Of a DNA stretch of 64,000 nucleotides, positions 8,691 through 17,541 are shown in pieces; positions within the stretch are counted from its first letter, which is position 1; the number at the start of each line of letters is the position of its first letter. Source of the DNA: Mycobacterium sp. Root135 (lineage in GTDB: Bacteria; Actinomycetota; Actinomycetes; Mycobacteriales; Mycobacteriaceae); the NCBI RefSeq assembly GCF_001426545.1, contig NZ_LMEZ01000004.1:186001-250000 (forward strand), given 5' to 3'. The translations under genes were made by a program, and so were the position numbers. A model generated the notes under the pieces. That model did no database searches. It saw only the letters and a program-made list of their open reading frames with translations, and was not told where the DNA came from.

Positions 8691-9724
8691 GATGCATCGC
8701 CAATCGATGGGTGCACAACGATGGGATAACCATGGCGGAGCGCGACCACTGACGGATCTGGCGTGAGAACTACTGCCTCATCGATGTCCAAGGAGCCGAC
8801 CGCGACAGGATCGGTGTAGCCCTCGGGCGTCCAGCGGTGTAGCGCTCCTCGCCATAGAACGCGGTAGTCCCCGTCGTCGAGTTCGAAGAACGCGCCGTCG
8901 GGTAAGGCGCCGAAGGCCATGCGCGGACGTGGCGCTCGCCGTAGGCCGGTGAGCAGGTTGTCGAGCTCGGCAGCAGTGTCAACGGCGTACTCGAACCTCA
9001 GTGCATCCATGTAGGGCTTGTAGGAGTGTCGTCTGCACGTGGGACACGGCCGGTGGCCGGCGGCGAATGCGACGGCCTCATCGAGGAAGAAGAGCTTCGC
9101 GTACTTCCGGGGCTCCCTAAGTTGCCGCTCGAAGTGCAATTCGCAGACCAGCCATCTGTTGCCGTACGCCCTGTTCCCCATGAATGTTCCACGCGCGGTG
9201 GTGGCGACGAGCTCTCCGCTTGGACTCACTCGGTTGCACTGCGGTGCAGTCGATCTGGACTTCTCAGCCGCCGAAGGCCCTGCCGGTCCCGACACCGACG
9301 GACCGTCGCTAGTTTCTGTCGATCCGTTCCGAGTCGGGGGTGCCGCGGTATCGCCGGGCGCCGAGTCACCTTCGGTGAAGTAATTCTTCAACCCGTAGCG
9401 CTCCGCCGGCCCCGGGCTGAACCCAAAGTTCGGGCGTGTACGCCACTGGGTACGTCCTGACGGATTCGGCCGCAGCGTGAAGTTCGCGCGTCGCCATTCG
9501 ACTGTGGCGACCATTGTCGATTTGTCGACCGCGGTGACGACGCCAAGTGCATGGATGCGGCCCTGTAACCGAGCCTCATCCCACGTAGCGACGAGAATGC
9601 CATGTCCAGCACGCAAGTCGTCCATGCCTGCGGGCACCGTGAGCGATGGCGTGTCGATGATGTCCGTTACCGCCTCGACGCTGCCGGAATCCATTCGCCA
9701 GAACTTCCTCACGACCGTGGACAC
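8687..9724 (-). CDS. PUA/EVE-like domain plus Ada-like Cys domain protein
   Basis: A 345-residue protein. Residues about 34-115 (DDLRAGHGILVATWDEARL, LGVVTAVDKS, FTLRPNP) resemble a PUA/EVE-type fold. Residues about 120-165 are a low-complexity linker. Residues about 170-240 contain MGNRAYGNRWLVCELH, then FFLDEAVAFAAGHRPCPTC, giving C194, H197, C227, C230 and H233, a layout like the metal-binding domain of Ada and related uncharacterised proteins. The GTG start at 9724 has GGGAGGG five nt upstream. Lying tail-to-tail with McrBC, it may read or sense modified or damaged nucleic acid; that is inference. It is coupled to a 52-residue ORF downstream. Confidence 0.6.
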   Translation of the reverse strand: MSTVVRKFWRMDSGSVEAVTDIIDTPSLTVPAGMDDLRAGHGILVATWDEARLQGRIHALGVVTAVDKSTMVATVEWRRANFTLRPNPSGRTQWRTRPNFGFSPGPAERYGLKNYFTEGDSAPGDTAAPPTRNGSTETSDGPSVSGPAGPSAAEKSRSTAPQCNRVSPSGELVATTARGTFMGNRAYGNRWLVCELHFERQLREPRKYAKLFFLDEAVAFAAGHRPCPTCRRHSYKPYMDALRFEYAVDTAAELDNLLTGLRRAPRPRMAFGALPDGAFFELDDGDYRVLWRGALHRWTPEGYTDPVAVGSLDIDEAVVLTPDPSVVALRHGYPIVVHPSIGDAS

Positions 9725-9954
9725 GCAAGCCCTCCCCTGTGCGACTCCCGATTTCGCGCCGAAACCTGTATCAGCGAGGCGCGACTGTATCCCTAAATCG
9801 GCGGCGTTGCCGGCGAATGAGTTGCACTCCCCATACCGGGGCGGGCCGGTCGCGCCCGCTCCCCGTGGTGTTGGCTCGGGAGGTTCAAGCAGTCGCCCCT
9901 AGCGGGTATGCACTCCTGCCTAGACTGGCGCCAGCAACGACGGGGAGGGCCAAC

Positions 9955-11289
9955 GTGGTCGACGGGAACATGGACGGGCCAGACGATGGCTCCGATGAAG
10001 CCTTGCCAGCAGTGATTCTCCGAGAGGGTGAAATCGCCGTCTCGGTGCAGGCAGAGGGTCTGCTCGTCGCAGGTGATCCTACGGAGATCGAGGCATACGT
10101 CGACCGGATCCGCGGCCTTGCAGGCAACGCCGTCGATGTCATCGGTGTGAACAAAGCGACGGTCGGCAATGCCACCGGACTCGCGGCGGGTGCCGCGGCG
10201 TTTCTCGGGCAGTCTGCGACGTTCGTCAAGCTGCATCCCGACAGTGTCAAGGCGATCGAAAAGGGCCGGCTGATCTCGGGCGATCCTGGCTTCTACCGGA
10301 TGATGACCCGCGGCGCGGACAACAAATTCGTCAAGCAATTGCAGTGGCAGAAGACCAACGTCACTCCGGCGCGCTTGGCGTCGATGCAAATGGTGGCAGT
10401 GCAAATGGCTTTGAAGACAGCGATCGCCGAGGTGGAGGAGTCCGTCCAACGCGTTGAGGGCAAGGTCGAGGAAGTGCTTCGGCTCGCTCACGCGAACAGG
10501 TCGGGCGATGTACTCGGCGACCGGGTCACCATCGACCGGATGGTCGCCTACCTAGACCGGCACGGATCGTTTTCCGACGCAGACTGGGATTCGATCGCGG
10601 GCATCGGCCCGGCGCTGAACCGGACCGTCGAACAACTTCGTCATCACGCTGACCGAACTTTGAAGTCTTTCGATCCGGCGAAGCCGATACAGGAACGCGC
10701 CGAGTTCATCGTGAAGGCGGTGGAGGGCGATCAGCTCGGGGAAACGCTCAGCCTGCTGGTCGTAGCACAGGAGTCGCTGTTCAACTGGCAGCGTCTGCGC
10801 CTGTCGCGCGTCGAAGAGACTCAACCCGAGCATCTTCAGCAAGTCATGGACGACGCACGCGAACTGCTCGCACGGCAACTGGTCGAGGACGACGCGCTGT
10901 TCCAGCGGGCGCGAGAAATTCTCGAAGCCGTCGCCAAGACCGAAGCGCTAGACGGCTTCCGGTTCCTGTCGGTCAAGGGGCTTCAGCGCGACCTGCCCCA
11001 ACTGCGTGCAGATCTTGACCGGTTCGCCAAGGCACGCCGTGCCCATATCCACGAATGGGACGATTTCAAGGCGCCGAGTGCGAAGGAAGCCGCGACCGCC
11101 GCCCTGGACCGTGTGACTGATACTGCGACGACGGCTTATGGCCTCGCCAGTGAGACCGCGACACTTGCGTTGGGCGCCGCGAGCGAGGGCATCGACCGAT
11201 TGGGCGGATTCCTCGGGCGTGCACGCGAGAAGTCCAAGTCTTTACGTCGCGAGAAGCCAAGCCAAGGCGATGAGCCGAGTGAAGACTGA
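9955..11289 (+). CDS. Hypothetical helical protein
   Basis: A 444-residue protein without recognised domain. The N-terminal part contains a small hydrophobic/glycine-alanine segment (ATGLAAGAAAFLGQ, residues about 75-90), the centre is long amphipathic helix (MALKTAIAEVEESVQRVEGKVEEVL), and the C-terminus has Ala/Thr-rich repeats (DTATTAYGLASETATLALG) then a basic-acidic tail. GTG 9955 is chosen because GGGGAGGG lies 4-5 nt upstream; the open frame extends 72 codons further left without coding character. A TAGACT box about 30 nt upstream could be a -10 element. The coiled-coil plus hydrophobic patch suggests membrane association, unproven. Confidence 0.55.
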   Translation: MVDGNMDGPDDGSDEALPAVILREGEIAVSVQAEGLLVAGDPTEIEAYVDRIRGLAGNAVDVIGVNKATVGNATGLAAGAAAFLGQSATFVKLHPDSVKAIEKGRLISGDPGFYRMMTRGADNKFVKQLQWQKTNVTPARLASMQMVAVQMALKTAIAEVEESVQRVEGKVEEVLRLAHANRSGDVLGDRVTIDRMVAYLDRHGSFSDADWDSIAGIGPALNRTVEQLRHHADRTLKSFDPAKPIQERAEFIVKAVEGDQLGETLSLLVVAQESLFNWQRLRLSRVEETQPEHLQQVMDDARELLARQLVEDDALFQRAREILEAVAKTEALDGFRFLSVKGLQRDLPQLRADLDRFAKARRAHIHEWDDFKAPSAKEAATAALDRVTDTATTAYGLASETATLALGAASEGIDRLGGFLGRAREKSKSLRREKPSQGDEPSED

Positions 11290-11473
11290 CGTGTCACGAT
11301 GTCGGCAACAACGGCTGTGATTCGCTTACCGCCCATGGCCAGAGTGGCTCAACGACTTTCGCGGAGCCAACCCGAGTCCACCTCAGCGCTACGTTGGGAA
11401 TCCGTTGCGACCGCCGTTCTCACACAAGGAAGCAAGTTGGGACAACCCCGGATCGCTGGGAAGGCGAGAGTCG

Positions 11474-11992
11474 ATGACTGATACCTATGAACTTGAGCGC
11501 TTCGTCATCGCACAAGATGCCGACTTCACTTTTGACAGGGCCACAAAGGAACTGCGCGCCGGGCGGAAGCAGTCAGATTGGATGTGGTTCATCTTCCCGC
11601 AAATGCGAGGGCTGGGCGGAAGCTCGTATGCAGAGCGCTACGGCATCGGTTCCATGGACGAGGCAGCCGCCTATCTGGCACACGACGTCCTCGGTCAGCG
11701 CCTGCATCGCTGTGCTCGACTGGTCATTCAGTCCGGGGCGGTCAACGCCAACACTCTGATGGGATACCCCGACGACCTGAAGTTGCGGTCATCGATGACC
11801 CTCTTTGCATCAGTCGCCGAGGACGACCAAGACTTCGTCGAGGTGCTGCGCCGGTACTACCGCGGCGAACGTGATCCCAAGACGCTGAGACTTCTGCACC
11901 CCGGGCCAACGTCCAAAACGGCTGAGCCGTCGCATTCGACGTCGCCGAGGGGCCGAAGACGGTATTGGCCGTTCCGCCGCGGCGCGAGCTGA
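11474..11992 (+). CDS. DUF1810 family protein
   Basis: A 172-residue protein matching the DUF1810 pattern: RFVIAQDADFTFDRATKELRAGRKQSDWMWFIFPQ, then GLGGSSYAERYGIGSMDEAAAYL, LMGYPDDLKLRSSMTLF. The family is about 140-150 residues; here the C-terminus carries an additional Arg/Ser-rich tail. The molecular function is unknown. ATG 11474 has a GAGAG stretch nearby and places the start at the family's usual N-terminus. It follows a 184-nt spacer in which I see nothing, and precedes the leaderless-looking promoter of the next gene. Confidence 0.75.
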   Translation: MTDTYELERFVIAQDADFTFDRATKELRAGRKQSDWMWFIFPQMRGLGGSSYAERYGIGSMDEAAAYLAHDVLGQRLHRCARLVIQSGAVNANTLMGYPDDLKLRSSMTLFASVAEDDQDFVEVLRRYYRGERDPKTLRLLHPGPTSKTAEPSHSTSPRGRRRYWPFRRGAS

Positions 11993-12069
11993 TACTCGTG
12001 GGGATCCGATCTTCGAGGCTGGCTGAAGGCTCGGGGGCGACGAACGGCTGACATCTTTATCCGCAGTTA

Positions 12070-12099
12070 TTGGGGAGTCCGCACTTTCTGCGGTATGGT
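12070..12099 (+). promoter_or_regulatory. Candidate promoter driving a leaderless transcript
   Basis: TTGGGG (12070-12075) and TATGGT (12094-12099) are separated by 18 nt. The predicted transcription start falls on the GTG codon at 12105, 6 nt after the -10. No ribosome binding site precedes that GTG, consistent with a leaderless mRNA as is frequent in mycobacteria. Confidence 0.4.
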
Positions 12100-12104
12100 C
12101 AGAC

Positions 12105-12485
12105 GTGTCCAGCCGGTACGAACGCATCCACATAGACCTCCAGCAAGCCGAGACTGCCGAATCCGCCGAACTAGCTCTACGACACCTACGGTCCGTGCTG
12201 GAGGAGGTGGGCCAACTGCTCGACGAGCAGCTAGCCCGCGCCGTGGTCGACGACGAAATGTCAATCGCAGCAGCGGGAAAGAGCGCCGGGCTCACCGAGA
12301 ACGCTGTCGGTCCACGCTTGGCCAGCACACCCCGATTGAACCCGTACGTCACCAGCGGTGACCGGATCACCGCCGAAGACGTGAAACGCGCCCGAAACGA
12401 CAAGCACGCCAGCAGTCCCCTCCCGCCGTCGCCTGCAGCTGAGCCGATGCGGTTCAGACCACGCCGAAACAGCAAGCCTCGCTGA
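12105..12485 (+). CDS. Small helical protein with possible helix-turn-helix
   Basis: A 126-residue protein. Residues 5-55 form a helical segment (RIHIDLQQAETAESAELALR, LEEVGQLLDEQLARAVVD). Residues about 56-75 (SIAAAGKSAGLTENAVGPRL) resemble a helix-turn-helix as found in small actinobacterial DNA-binding proteins. The C-terminus is Pro/Arg-rich. The GTG start coincides with the predicted transcription start, so it would be leaderless. It sits 17 nt before the vWA gene and probably shares its transcript. No specific function can be claimed. Confidence 0.55.
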   Translation: MSSRYERIHIDLQQAETAESAELALRHLRSVLEEVGQLLDEQLARAVVDDEMSIAAAGKSAGLTENAVGPRLASTPRLNPYVTSGDRITAEDVKRARNDKHASSPLPPSPAAEPMRFRPRRNSKPR

Positions 12486-12502
12486 GCAACTACCGAAGGG
12501 AA

Positions 12503-13156
12503 ATGACCACTGTGTCGAACCTCAATCTCACTCTCGTCAACTTCCTACTCGACCGGTCCGGGTCGATGCAGTCGATCAAGTCCGACGTCGTCGGCGGCTT
12601 CGATGCCTTCCTGAGCGACCAGCGCGCGGGCGAAGGTGAATGCCGCGTCACCCTCGCACAGTTCGACAATGAGTACGAAGTCGTCTATCACGCCGTTCCT
12701 GTCGCTGATGTGCCTACCCTGGTGCTGCATCCACGCAACAGCACCGCACTGCTGGACTCGATGGGTCGGCTGATTACCGACACGGCGGCTGAAATCGCGG
12801 CGCTGCCAGAGGATGACAAACCCGGATCCGTGATCGTCGCGATCATGACGGACGGTTTGGAGAACGCAAGCCATGAGTGGAATCGGCCTGCCATCAAATC
12901 GCTCGTTGAGCAGCAGACCGCTGAATTCGGTTGGCAATTCCTGTACATGGGCGCCGATCAGGATGCCGTCGAGGTCGGCAAGGGTCTCGGTGTCCCCGCA
13001 GAGCAAGCTGTCACCTATGGCCGGGGCAAGTCGCGGGAGGCGATGGTCGCGATGTCTGAAAACGTGCGCGGGTACCGAACCGCAAAGATGGTCGATTCGG
13101 TAGCGGGAATGCCTGCGTTCACGGCTGAGCAGCGAGCCGATTTGTCCGACGAGTGA
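12503..13156 (+). CDS. von Willebrand factor A domain protein
   Basis: A 217-residue cytosolic protein made almost wholly of one vWA fold. The MIDAS metal site is visible as FLLDRSGSM (D17, S19, S21), a threonine in RNSTALLDSMGRL and an aspartate in IMTDGLEN. Such domains bind Mg2+ and mediate protein-protein contact, often with AAA+ partners. No AAA+ MoxR-type gene is adjacent. ATG 12503 has GAAGGG upstream. The stop overlaps the next gene (GTGAGTG), so the two products are likely made together. Confidence 0.8.
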   Translation: MTTVSNLNLTLVNFLLDRSGSMQSIKSDVVGGFDAFLSDQRAGEGECRVTLAQFDNEYEVVYHAVPVADVPTLVLHPRNSTALLDSMGRLITDTAAEIAALPEDDKPGSVIVAIMTDGLENASHEWNRPAIKSLVEQQTAEFGWQFLYMGADQDAVEVGKGLGVPAEQAVTYGRGKSREAMVAMSENVRGYRTAKMVDSVAGMPAFTAEQRADLSDE

Positions 13157-13605
13157 GTGAGCTCCGCCTACGCTTGGCAGCGATGGAGACAACAGAAGAG
13201 TCGCACGACTCGCTCATCTCGGCCCTGACTAAGGCGCGCATCCCATTGGCGAACCACGGCTACATACAACGCATTACAAACGCCATCGGAATCTCCGGAT
13301 GCCTTGCTATTGATGCGTCAAGTCGGTACGTCTGCGCCTACAGACGGGACGGAAGCGGGGAACTCCGCATCTACTCGGGCTACACGGTCGGCTTCACCGA
13401 GGAAGAAGCGACACGTATAGGAGTTGGCGCAGATACCGTTCGACAGAGCAGTAAGAACAACGCCTGGTTTATCTCTCACCCCGAACACGGTCACCTCGAC
13501 GAGCGAGGCAAGGTTGGCCGCAAGGTGACGAGAGAGGCCGCCTTCTGCGGTGGCTGCGGCCAGCAGCAGTCATTGACTGGCGTATGCGACAACTGCGACG
13601 AATAG
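13153..13605 (+). CDS. Hypothetical protein with C-terminal zinc ribbon
   Basis: A 150-residue protein coupled to the vWA gene by a 4-nt overlap (GTGA). The N-terminal 110 residues are an unrecognised alpha/beta domain (LIDASSRYVCAYRRDGSG-like core). The C-terminus holds CGGC...CDNC, a short zinc ribbon. It ends the rightward run of small genes; 175 nt later the convergent SbcC-like gene ends. It may be a partner of the vWA protein, inferred from coupling only. Confidence 0.55.
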   Translation: MSELRLRLAAMETTEESHDSLISALTKARIPLANHGYIQRITNAIGISGCLAIDASSRYVCAYRRDGSGELRIYSGYTVGFTEEEATRIGVGADTVRQSSKNNAWFISHPEHGHLDERGKVGRKVTREAAFCGGCGQQQSLTGVCDNCDE

Positions 13606-13780
13606 CAGCACAACACAAAACACATCGTTGAGGTCGCGGCAGTTGGCCGCAGGCCGCTTTCCGGTGACGGCGGAGGCTAACCGCTGTTGACAAACGGGGG
13701 ATACAAAAGCAAAGCGACGTCAGCAGAGCGCCTTTCGAAGCTGACGCACTCGCGATGCTAACGATTACAGCCAGGGTTGG

Positions 13781-16537
13781 TCACGGCGCAGCCAGCGGGA
13801 TTATCTTGTCGCGATTGGGATCGATGTGTTGATGCGCCCAGTCGACGACCTCGTCCTCCTGAGTAAAGAGGATGACCTGATGCTCGGCGCTGAGCTCGCG
13901 GAGCAGTTCCATGACCGCGACCGTGCGCGTGTTGTCGGACTGCGTGGTGACGTCGTCGAAGATCAGCGGTGCGGTCTCGGCGCCACCGGAGAGCACTTGC
14001 GAAAGCGTTACGCGGAGCAGCAGGTAGATCTGTTCGGTCGTGCCTAGCGACAGCCGATCTGCTTGGCGCACTTGTCCAGTGGTCTCGGTCACCTGCATCG
14101 TGAGGTCGCTCGGATCGACGGTGACATCGTGGTATCGACCGTTGGTCACCCTGGGCAGCCAGGGACGCATCCTGTTCGCAAGAGCAGGCGCGATGGAGGC
14201 GTTGGCCCGCTCCTTGGCGTTCTTAAGTTCTAGGGTGGCCGCGTCCAAACAAGATGCCAGTGTCTCGACCTGTGCCACTGCCCGCTGTGCGTCTGCGTAG
14301 GCTTCGGCAGACTCAGCCACCGATCCGAGGTCGTTGCCGAGTGTCTGAATCTTGCCCTTGAGCTGTCCGTCGACACTGATCGCCCCGTCGTAGCGGTCCT
14401 TGGCCGCCGCGCCGAATGCGTTCAAATCTGGCGGCATTGGCACGTCCGGCTCTTCGCCAAGGTCCGCCAACTGCGTGGCGAGTTCGGACTTCATGTCGGA
14501 CAGTTCGCGGCCGCCCAGCAGTTGTTCGAGCAGGGCGACATCCGTCTTCCGCTTGGCGAATGCTTCCCGCCGCGACTCCTGCTCGCGCGCCCACCGGCGA
14601 AGCTCGTCGACGGCGACCTCAAGTGGCTCGGCGTTCAGGCCGATGGTCGCTGCGAACTCGACGACGTCGCGACTCTGAGCTTCCCGAGCGGAGAGCGCCT
14701 GCCGGTGGCTCGCTTCGCGCTGCTGTCGCTGAGTGAGCGCCTCGAGGAGATCGGGACGACGAGCGGCCTGTTGCGCGGTCGCGGCACGCACCTTACAAGT
14801 GTCTACGTACTCAGCGAACATCCGATATGCCTGTGCCACAATGTCGTCCGTGACTTCGGCGTGCGCAGCCTGGCCGAGGAGTCGGGACAGAGTTCGGGCG
14901 CGATCGTCGCGTGCGGCTTGAAATTCTGCGGTACGTTCCGCGTGCCGTGTAGCCCCTTTCCGCGCCGTAACGGCGTCATCGATCGCCCGGGCGAACTCCT
15001 TCAGTTTTTGCGATTCGGGCTCGAGAGATTCGGCCAGCACCTGCGCTCGCGCGGCGCCGACGCGTTCCTGATGTTGGCGTAGCGCGACCTCCTGCGCCAT
15101 CACTCCCGCCTGTAGTTCCTGTGCCGAAAGCGCGCCCAACAGGAAGTCGGACTGTCTGCGAACGGCGGAAATGAGCTGTTCGGCGGCCGATCGTTCGGCA
15201 CTGTGGAGAAGGGCGAGTTCGACACCCTGTAAACCGTTTTGCACTGCGGCGTCGTAGTCGGCCTTCGCCTGCCGGTAGCCGGCGTCGGCCGCCTCGACCT
15301 CATGCTGCAGGGCTGCCAGTTGTGCCGCCCGCTCGTCCTTAGTCCGCTCGAATTCAGTCACGGCCGCTGCGTCGACTTCGGGCGGCGTCGACGCGAGAAC
15401 GTCGGCGAGCGTGCGCAACTCGTCCGCGGAGAGTGTCGTAGTCGGAGAAGGAGCTACGTCGGGTGGCACGGCCTCCAGGTGGGTGCCCAGCACTGTCTCA
15501 GCCTTGACCAGTTCACTGTGGGCATTGACGATCTCTGGAGTTGGTTCGAGATCGCCTTCCGGCGCGTGGGGCAGCTCGTCTATTTGGGTCTGCAGATCGG
15601 CCGCCGTGGGGCCATCACTCAGTGGCACGACGTCAGCCCCGCCGTCGAACACGACGAGGACTTTCGTTGCGGCTGTCAGCTTCGCTTCATCGACGACCAG
15701 ATCGGCCTCGCTTGTTTCGGCCAGCTTCGTTGACAGCTCGACGGCGTTCTCGACTCGGCCCCGCATCTCGTACACGTGCTGCCACTGCACCAGACGGTTG
15801 GACAGTTCGACCTTCGCCCGCGCCTCTGCGAGTACACCGGCAAGTTTCTGACGGTTGCCGATGGCTTCGAGTAGCTCGACAAGATCGTCTCTGCGTGCCT
15901 CTGCCAGCGCTCGCGAGGTGCCAAAAGCTGCGTGAGCGATCGCGAGCGGCTTCTTTCCATGTGCCACGCCCACCCATTCACGTCGCTGGTCCGTGAGCCA
16001 GGCCAACGCCGCGTCGGCCGTCGCATCGGCGGCCCCGGTTGACGCGGCCTTCTCCAGCAGCTCCTGCAGCGCGTTCGCGTCGTCGCGAACTCTGAGGATG
16101 TCGGCCTGACCGGTAAAGATGGTGGACCGTGCCGAGTGGCGGTTGAGGCCTAGGAGCTTGGTTCCGTCGAGGCTCGCGTCCGTGAGCAAGTCGGCGTCGG
16201 ACACGACCTGTGCGGTCGAAGCGTCGACGATTTTCCATTCGCCCTTGGCCAGGTCCTGTTCAATCACCAGGGTGTTGCCGTCGTCGGTCCTGATGGCAAG
16301 CCCAACAGCCCATTTCGACCCAGACCACGGTTTGTGCCGGTTCTTGAAGTCGGTCTCGGCGGCGAAGCCCTTTCCCTTGTACTTCCGCCGACCGGCAAGA
16401 CCCGTGTAGATGGCGTTGAACCAACTGGACTTACCCGCCTCGTTAGGCCCGTGCACGACGTTGAGTCCTGTTGCGAAGTCCAAGGCCTCGCCTCGGAACG
16501 GCCCGAATGCGGTTCCGATCACTTTGGTGATGTACAC
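13781..16537 (-). CDS. SbcC/RecN-like SMC-type ATPase
   Basis: A 918-residue ATPase. Walker A GPNEAGKSS sits at residues 30-38 after the family's usual opening (FGPFRGEALDFATGLNVVHG). Long coiled-coil arms follow (many Glu/Ala/Arg heptads, about 190-780). The C-terminal half-site has the LSLGTTEQIYLLLRV signature and APLIFDDVTTQSDN Walker B. This is the architecture of SbcC/Rad50-type end-binding ATPases that power an Mre11-like nuclease. GTG 16537 lies 3 nt after the stop of the SbcD-like gene, forming a two-gene operon read leftward. The adjacent SNF2 and AddAB-like genes suggest a DNA-end-processing defence module. Confidence 0.75.
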   Translation of the reverse strand: MYITKVIGTAFGPFRGEALDFATGLNVVHGPNEAGKSSWFNAIYTGLAGRRKYKGKGFAAETDFKNRHKPWSGSKWAVGLAIRTDDGNTLVIEQDLAKGEWKIVDASTAQVVSDADLLTDASLDGTKLLGLNRHSARSTIFTGQADILRVRDDANALQELLEKAASTGAADATADAALAWLTDQRREWVGVAHGKKPLAIAHAAFGTSRALAEARRDDLVELLEAIGNRQKLAGVLAEARAKVELSNRLVQWQHVYEMRGRVENAVELSTKLAETSEADLVVDEAKLTAATKVLVVFDGGADVVPLSDGPTAADLQTQIDELPHAPEGDLEPTPEIVNAHSELVKAETVLGTHLEAVPPDVAPSPTTTLSADELRTLADVLASTPPEVDAAAVTEFERTKDERAAQLAALQHEVEAADAGYRQAKADYDAAVQNGLQGVELALLHSAERSAAEQLISAVRRQSDFLLGALSAQELQAGVMAQEVALRQHQERVGAARAQVLAESLEPESQKLKEFARAIDDAVTARKGATRHAERTAEFQAARDDRARTLSRLLGQAAHAEVTDDIVAQAYRMFAEYVDTCKVRAATAQQAARRPDLLEALTQRQQREASHRQALSAREAQSRDVVEFAATIGLNAEPLEVAVDELRRWAREQESRREAFAKRKTDVALLEQLLGGRELSDMKSELATQLADLGEEPDVPMPPDLNAFGAAAKDRYDGAISVDGQLKGKIQTLGNDLGSVAESAEAYADAQRAVAQVETLASCLDAATLELKNAKERANASIAPALANRMRPWLPRVTNGRYHDVTVDPSDLTMQVTETTGQVRQADRLSLGTTEQIYLLLRVTLSQVLSGGAETAPLIFDDVTTQSDNTRTVAVMELLRELSAEHQVILFTQEDEVVDWAHQHIDPNRDKIIPLAAP

Positions 16538-16540
16538 GTC

Positions 16541-17476
16541 TCAGGTTCCCTGAGCGGAGGCAGCGAGGGCGGCAAGCCCCAGCGCGGTTGTTTGATGCCG
16601 TTGCAAATCAGCGGTGTTCGCATACGCCATCGCGTGGAGGAACTCTCCTCTGGCACTGCGGTCCGCCGGGTCGAGTGATGCCGTTGCGAAATGGAGGGAA
16701 TCGAGATCGAGCACCACCCCCGGCGGGAGGCTGTGTTCCGGGTCGCCGAAGCCCGGCAACAGCACCCCGGGTGCCAGCGTGCCGTGCAGTCGTAGTAGCA
16801 AGGGATTTCCCGGCATCAGCACTGCGTCGATGGCATCGGCGAGCGCGTCGGTGTCCAAGAGGTCCGTGACGTCGACGTCGACCAGGGATCCGGGTTGGCC
16901 GGTCAGATCGACTTGCCGGGCAGGCTCGTTCGGCGTCGCACTGTTGATCAGCAGGGCGGATCCTCCGGGTTCGCGTGGATCGTGGACGAGTTCGGGGACG
17001 GCCAGGACCCCGTCGTCGTCCGCCATCCCGGCGCGGACGAGAACACGCGGCCCCGTGGCGACGGGAACCCGCGGGGCGGAACCGCCTGGCGCCGTCCATG
17101 CGCTCACCCACAAAGTGGATGCAGCCGAACAGCTTTGGTAGTCGGAAGACGAGCAGATCGAGGTATTCGCGGCCCACTCTTGAGTGCTGTAAAGGCTGGT
17201 GCCGTCTATCCAGTCGGTCCTGCCGGGAACGATGACGACGTCGCCGCTGAACGTACCGAGTATCTGGGACGCGTAATCGACGGTGGCGGGTAGGGCAAAC
17301 GAACGGTCGAAGAGGTCACCCGCAACCAGCAAGACACCCGCGTTCCGCCGATTCGCCTCTTCGACGACGAGCGCGAGGACGTGGCGTGACCAACCGCGCA
17401 AGGCGGACCCGAATTGGGTGCCGAGGCCAGTCCACGCGTGGTCGAGATGCACCCCGCTCACGATCATGATGTCCAC
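16541..17476 (-). CDS. SbcD/Mre11-like metallophosphoesterase, probably degenerate
   Basis: A 311-residue protein that opens like a calcineurin-type phosphoesterase: MDIMIVSGVHLDH where the family has S-D-x-H (D replaced by G8), a conserved AGDLFDRS (D54), then VPGRTDW (84-89) where GNHD/E is expected. Two of the usual metal-binding positions are thus lost, so catalysis is doubtful and it may be a structural partner of the SbcC-like ATPase downstream. The family's normal C-terminal histidine motif is also not recognisable. GTG 17476 has GGGGAGGA upstream. It is divergent from the SNF2 helicase, with a 65-nt shared upstream region. Confidence 0.65.
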   Translation of the reverse strand: MDIMIVSGVHLDHAWTGLGTQFGSALRGWSRHVLALVVEEANRRNAGVLLVAGDLFDRSFALPATVDYASQILGTFSGDVVIVPGRTDWIDGTSLYSTQEWAANTSICSSSDYQSCSAASTLWVSAWTAPGGSAPRVPVATGPRVLVRAGMADDDGVLAVPELVHDPREPGGSALLINSATPNEPARQVDLTGQPGSLVDVDVTDLLDTDALADAIDAVLMPGNPLLLRLHGTLAPGVLLPGFGDPEHSLPPGVVLDLDSLHFATASLDPADRSARGEFLHAMAYANTADLQRHQTTALGLAALAASAQGT

Positions 17477-17541
17477 GGCCTGATTCCTCCCCTTTGCTGT
17501 CTATCATGCGGGGTAGCCATCCCGGAAGATTGGAGACAGCG

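Noticed and set aside
9613-9954. N-terminal extension of the 444-residue hypothetical
   Set aside because: Frame opens at 9739 over the neighbouring divergent gene's 5' region, without coding character; GTG 9955 has GGGGAGGG upstream.
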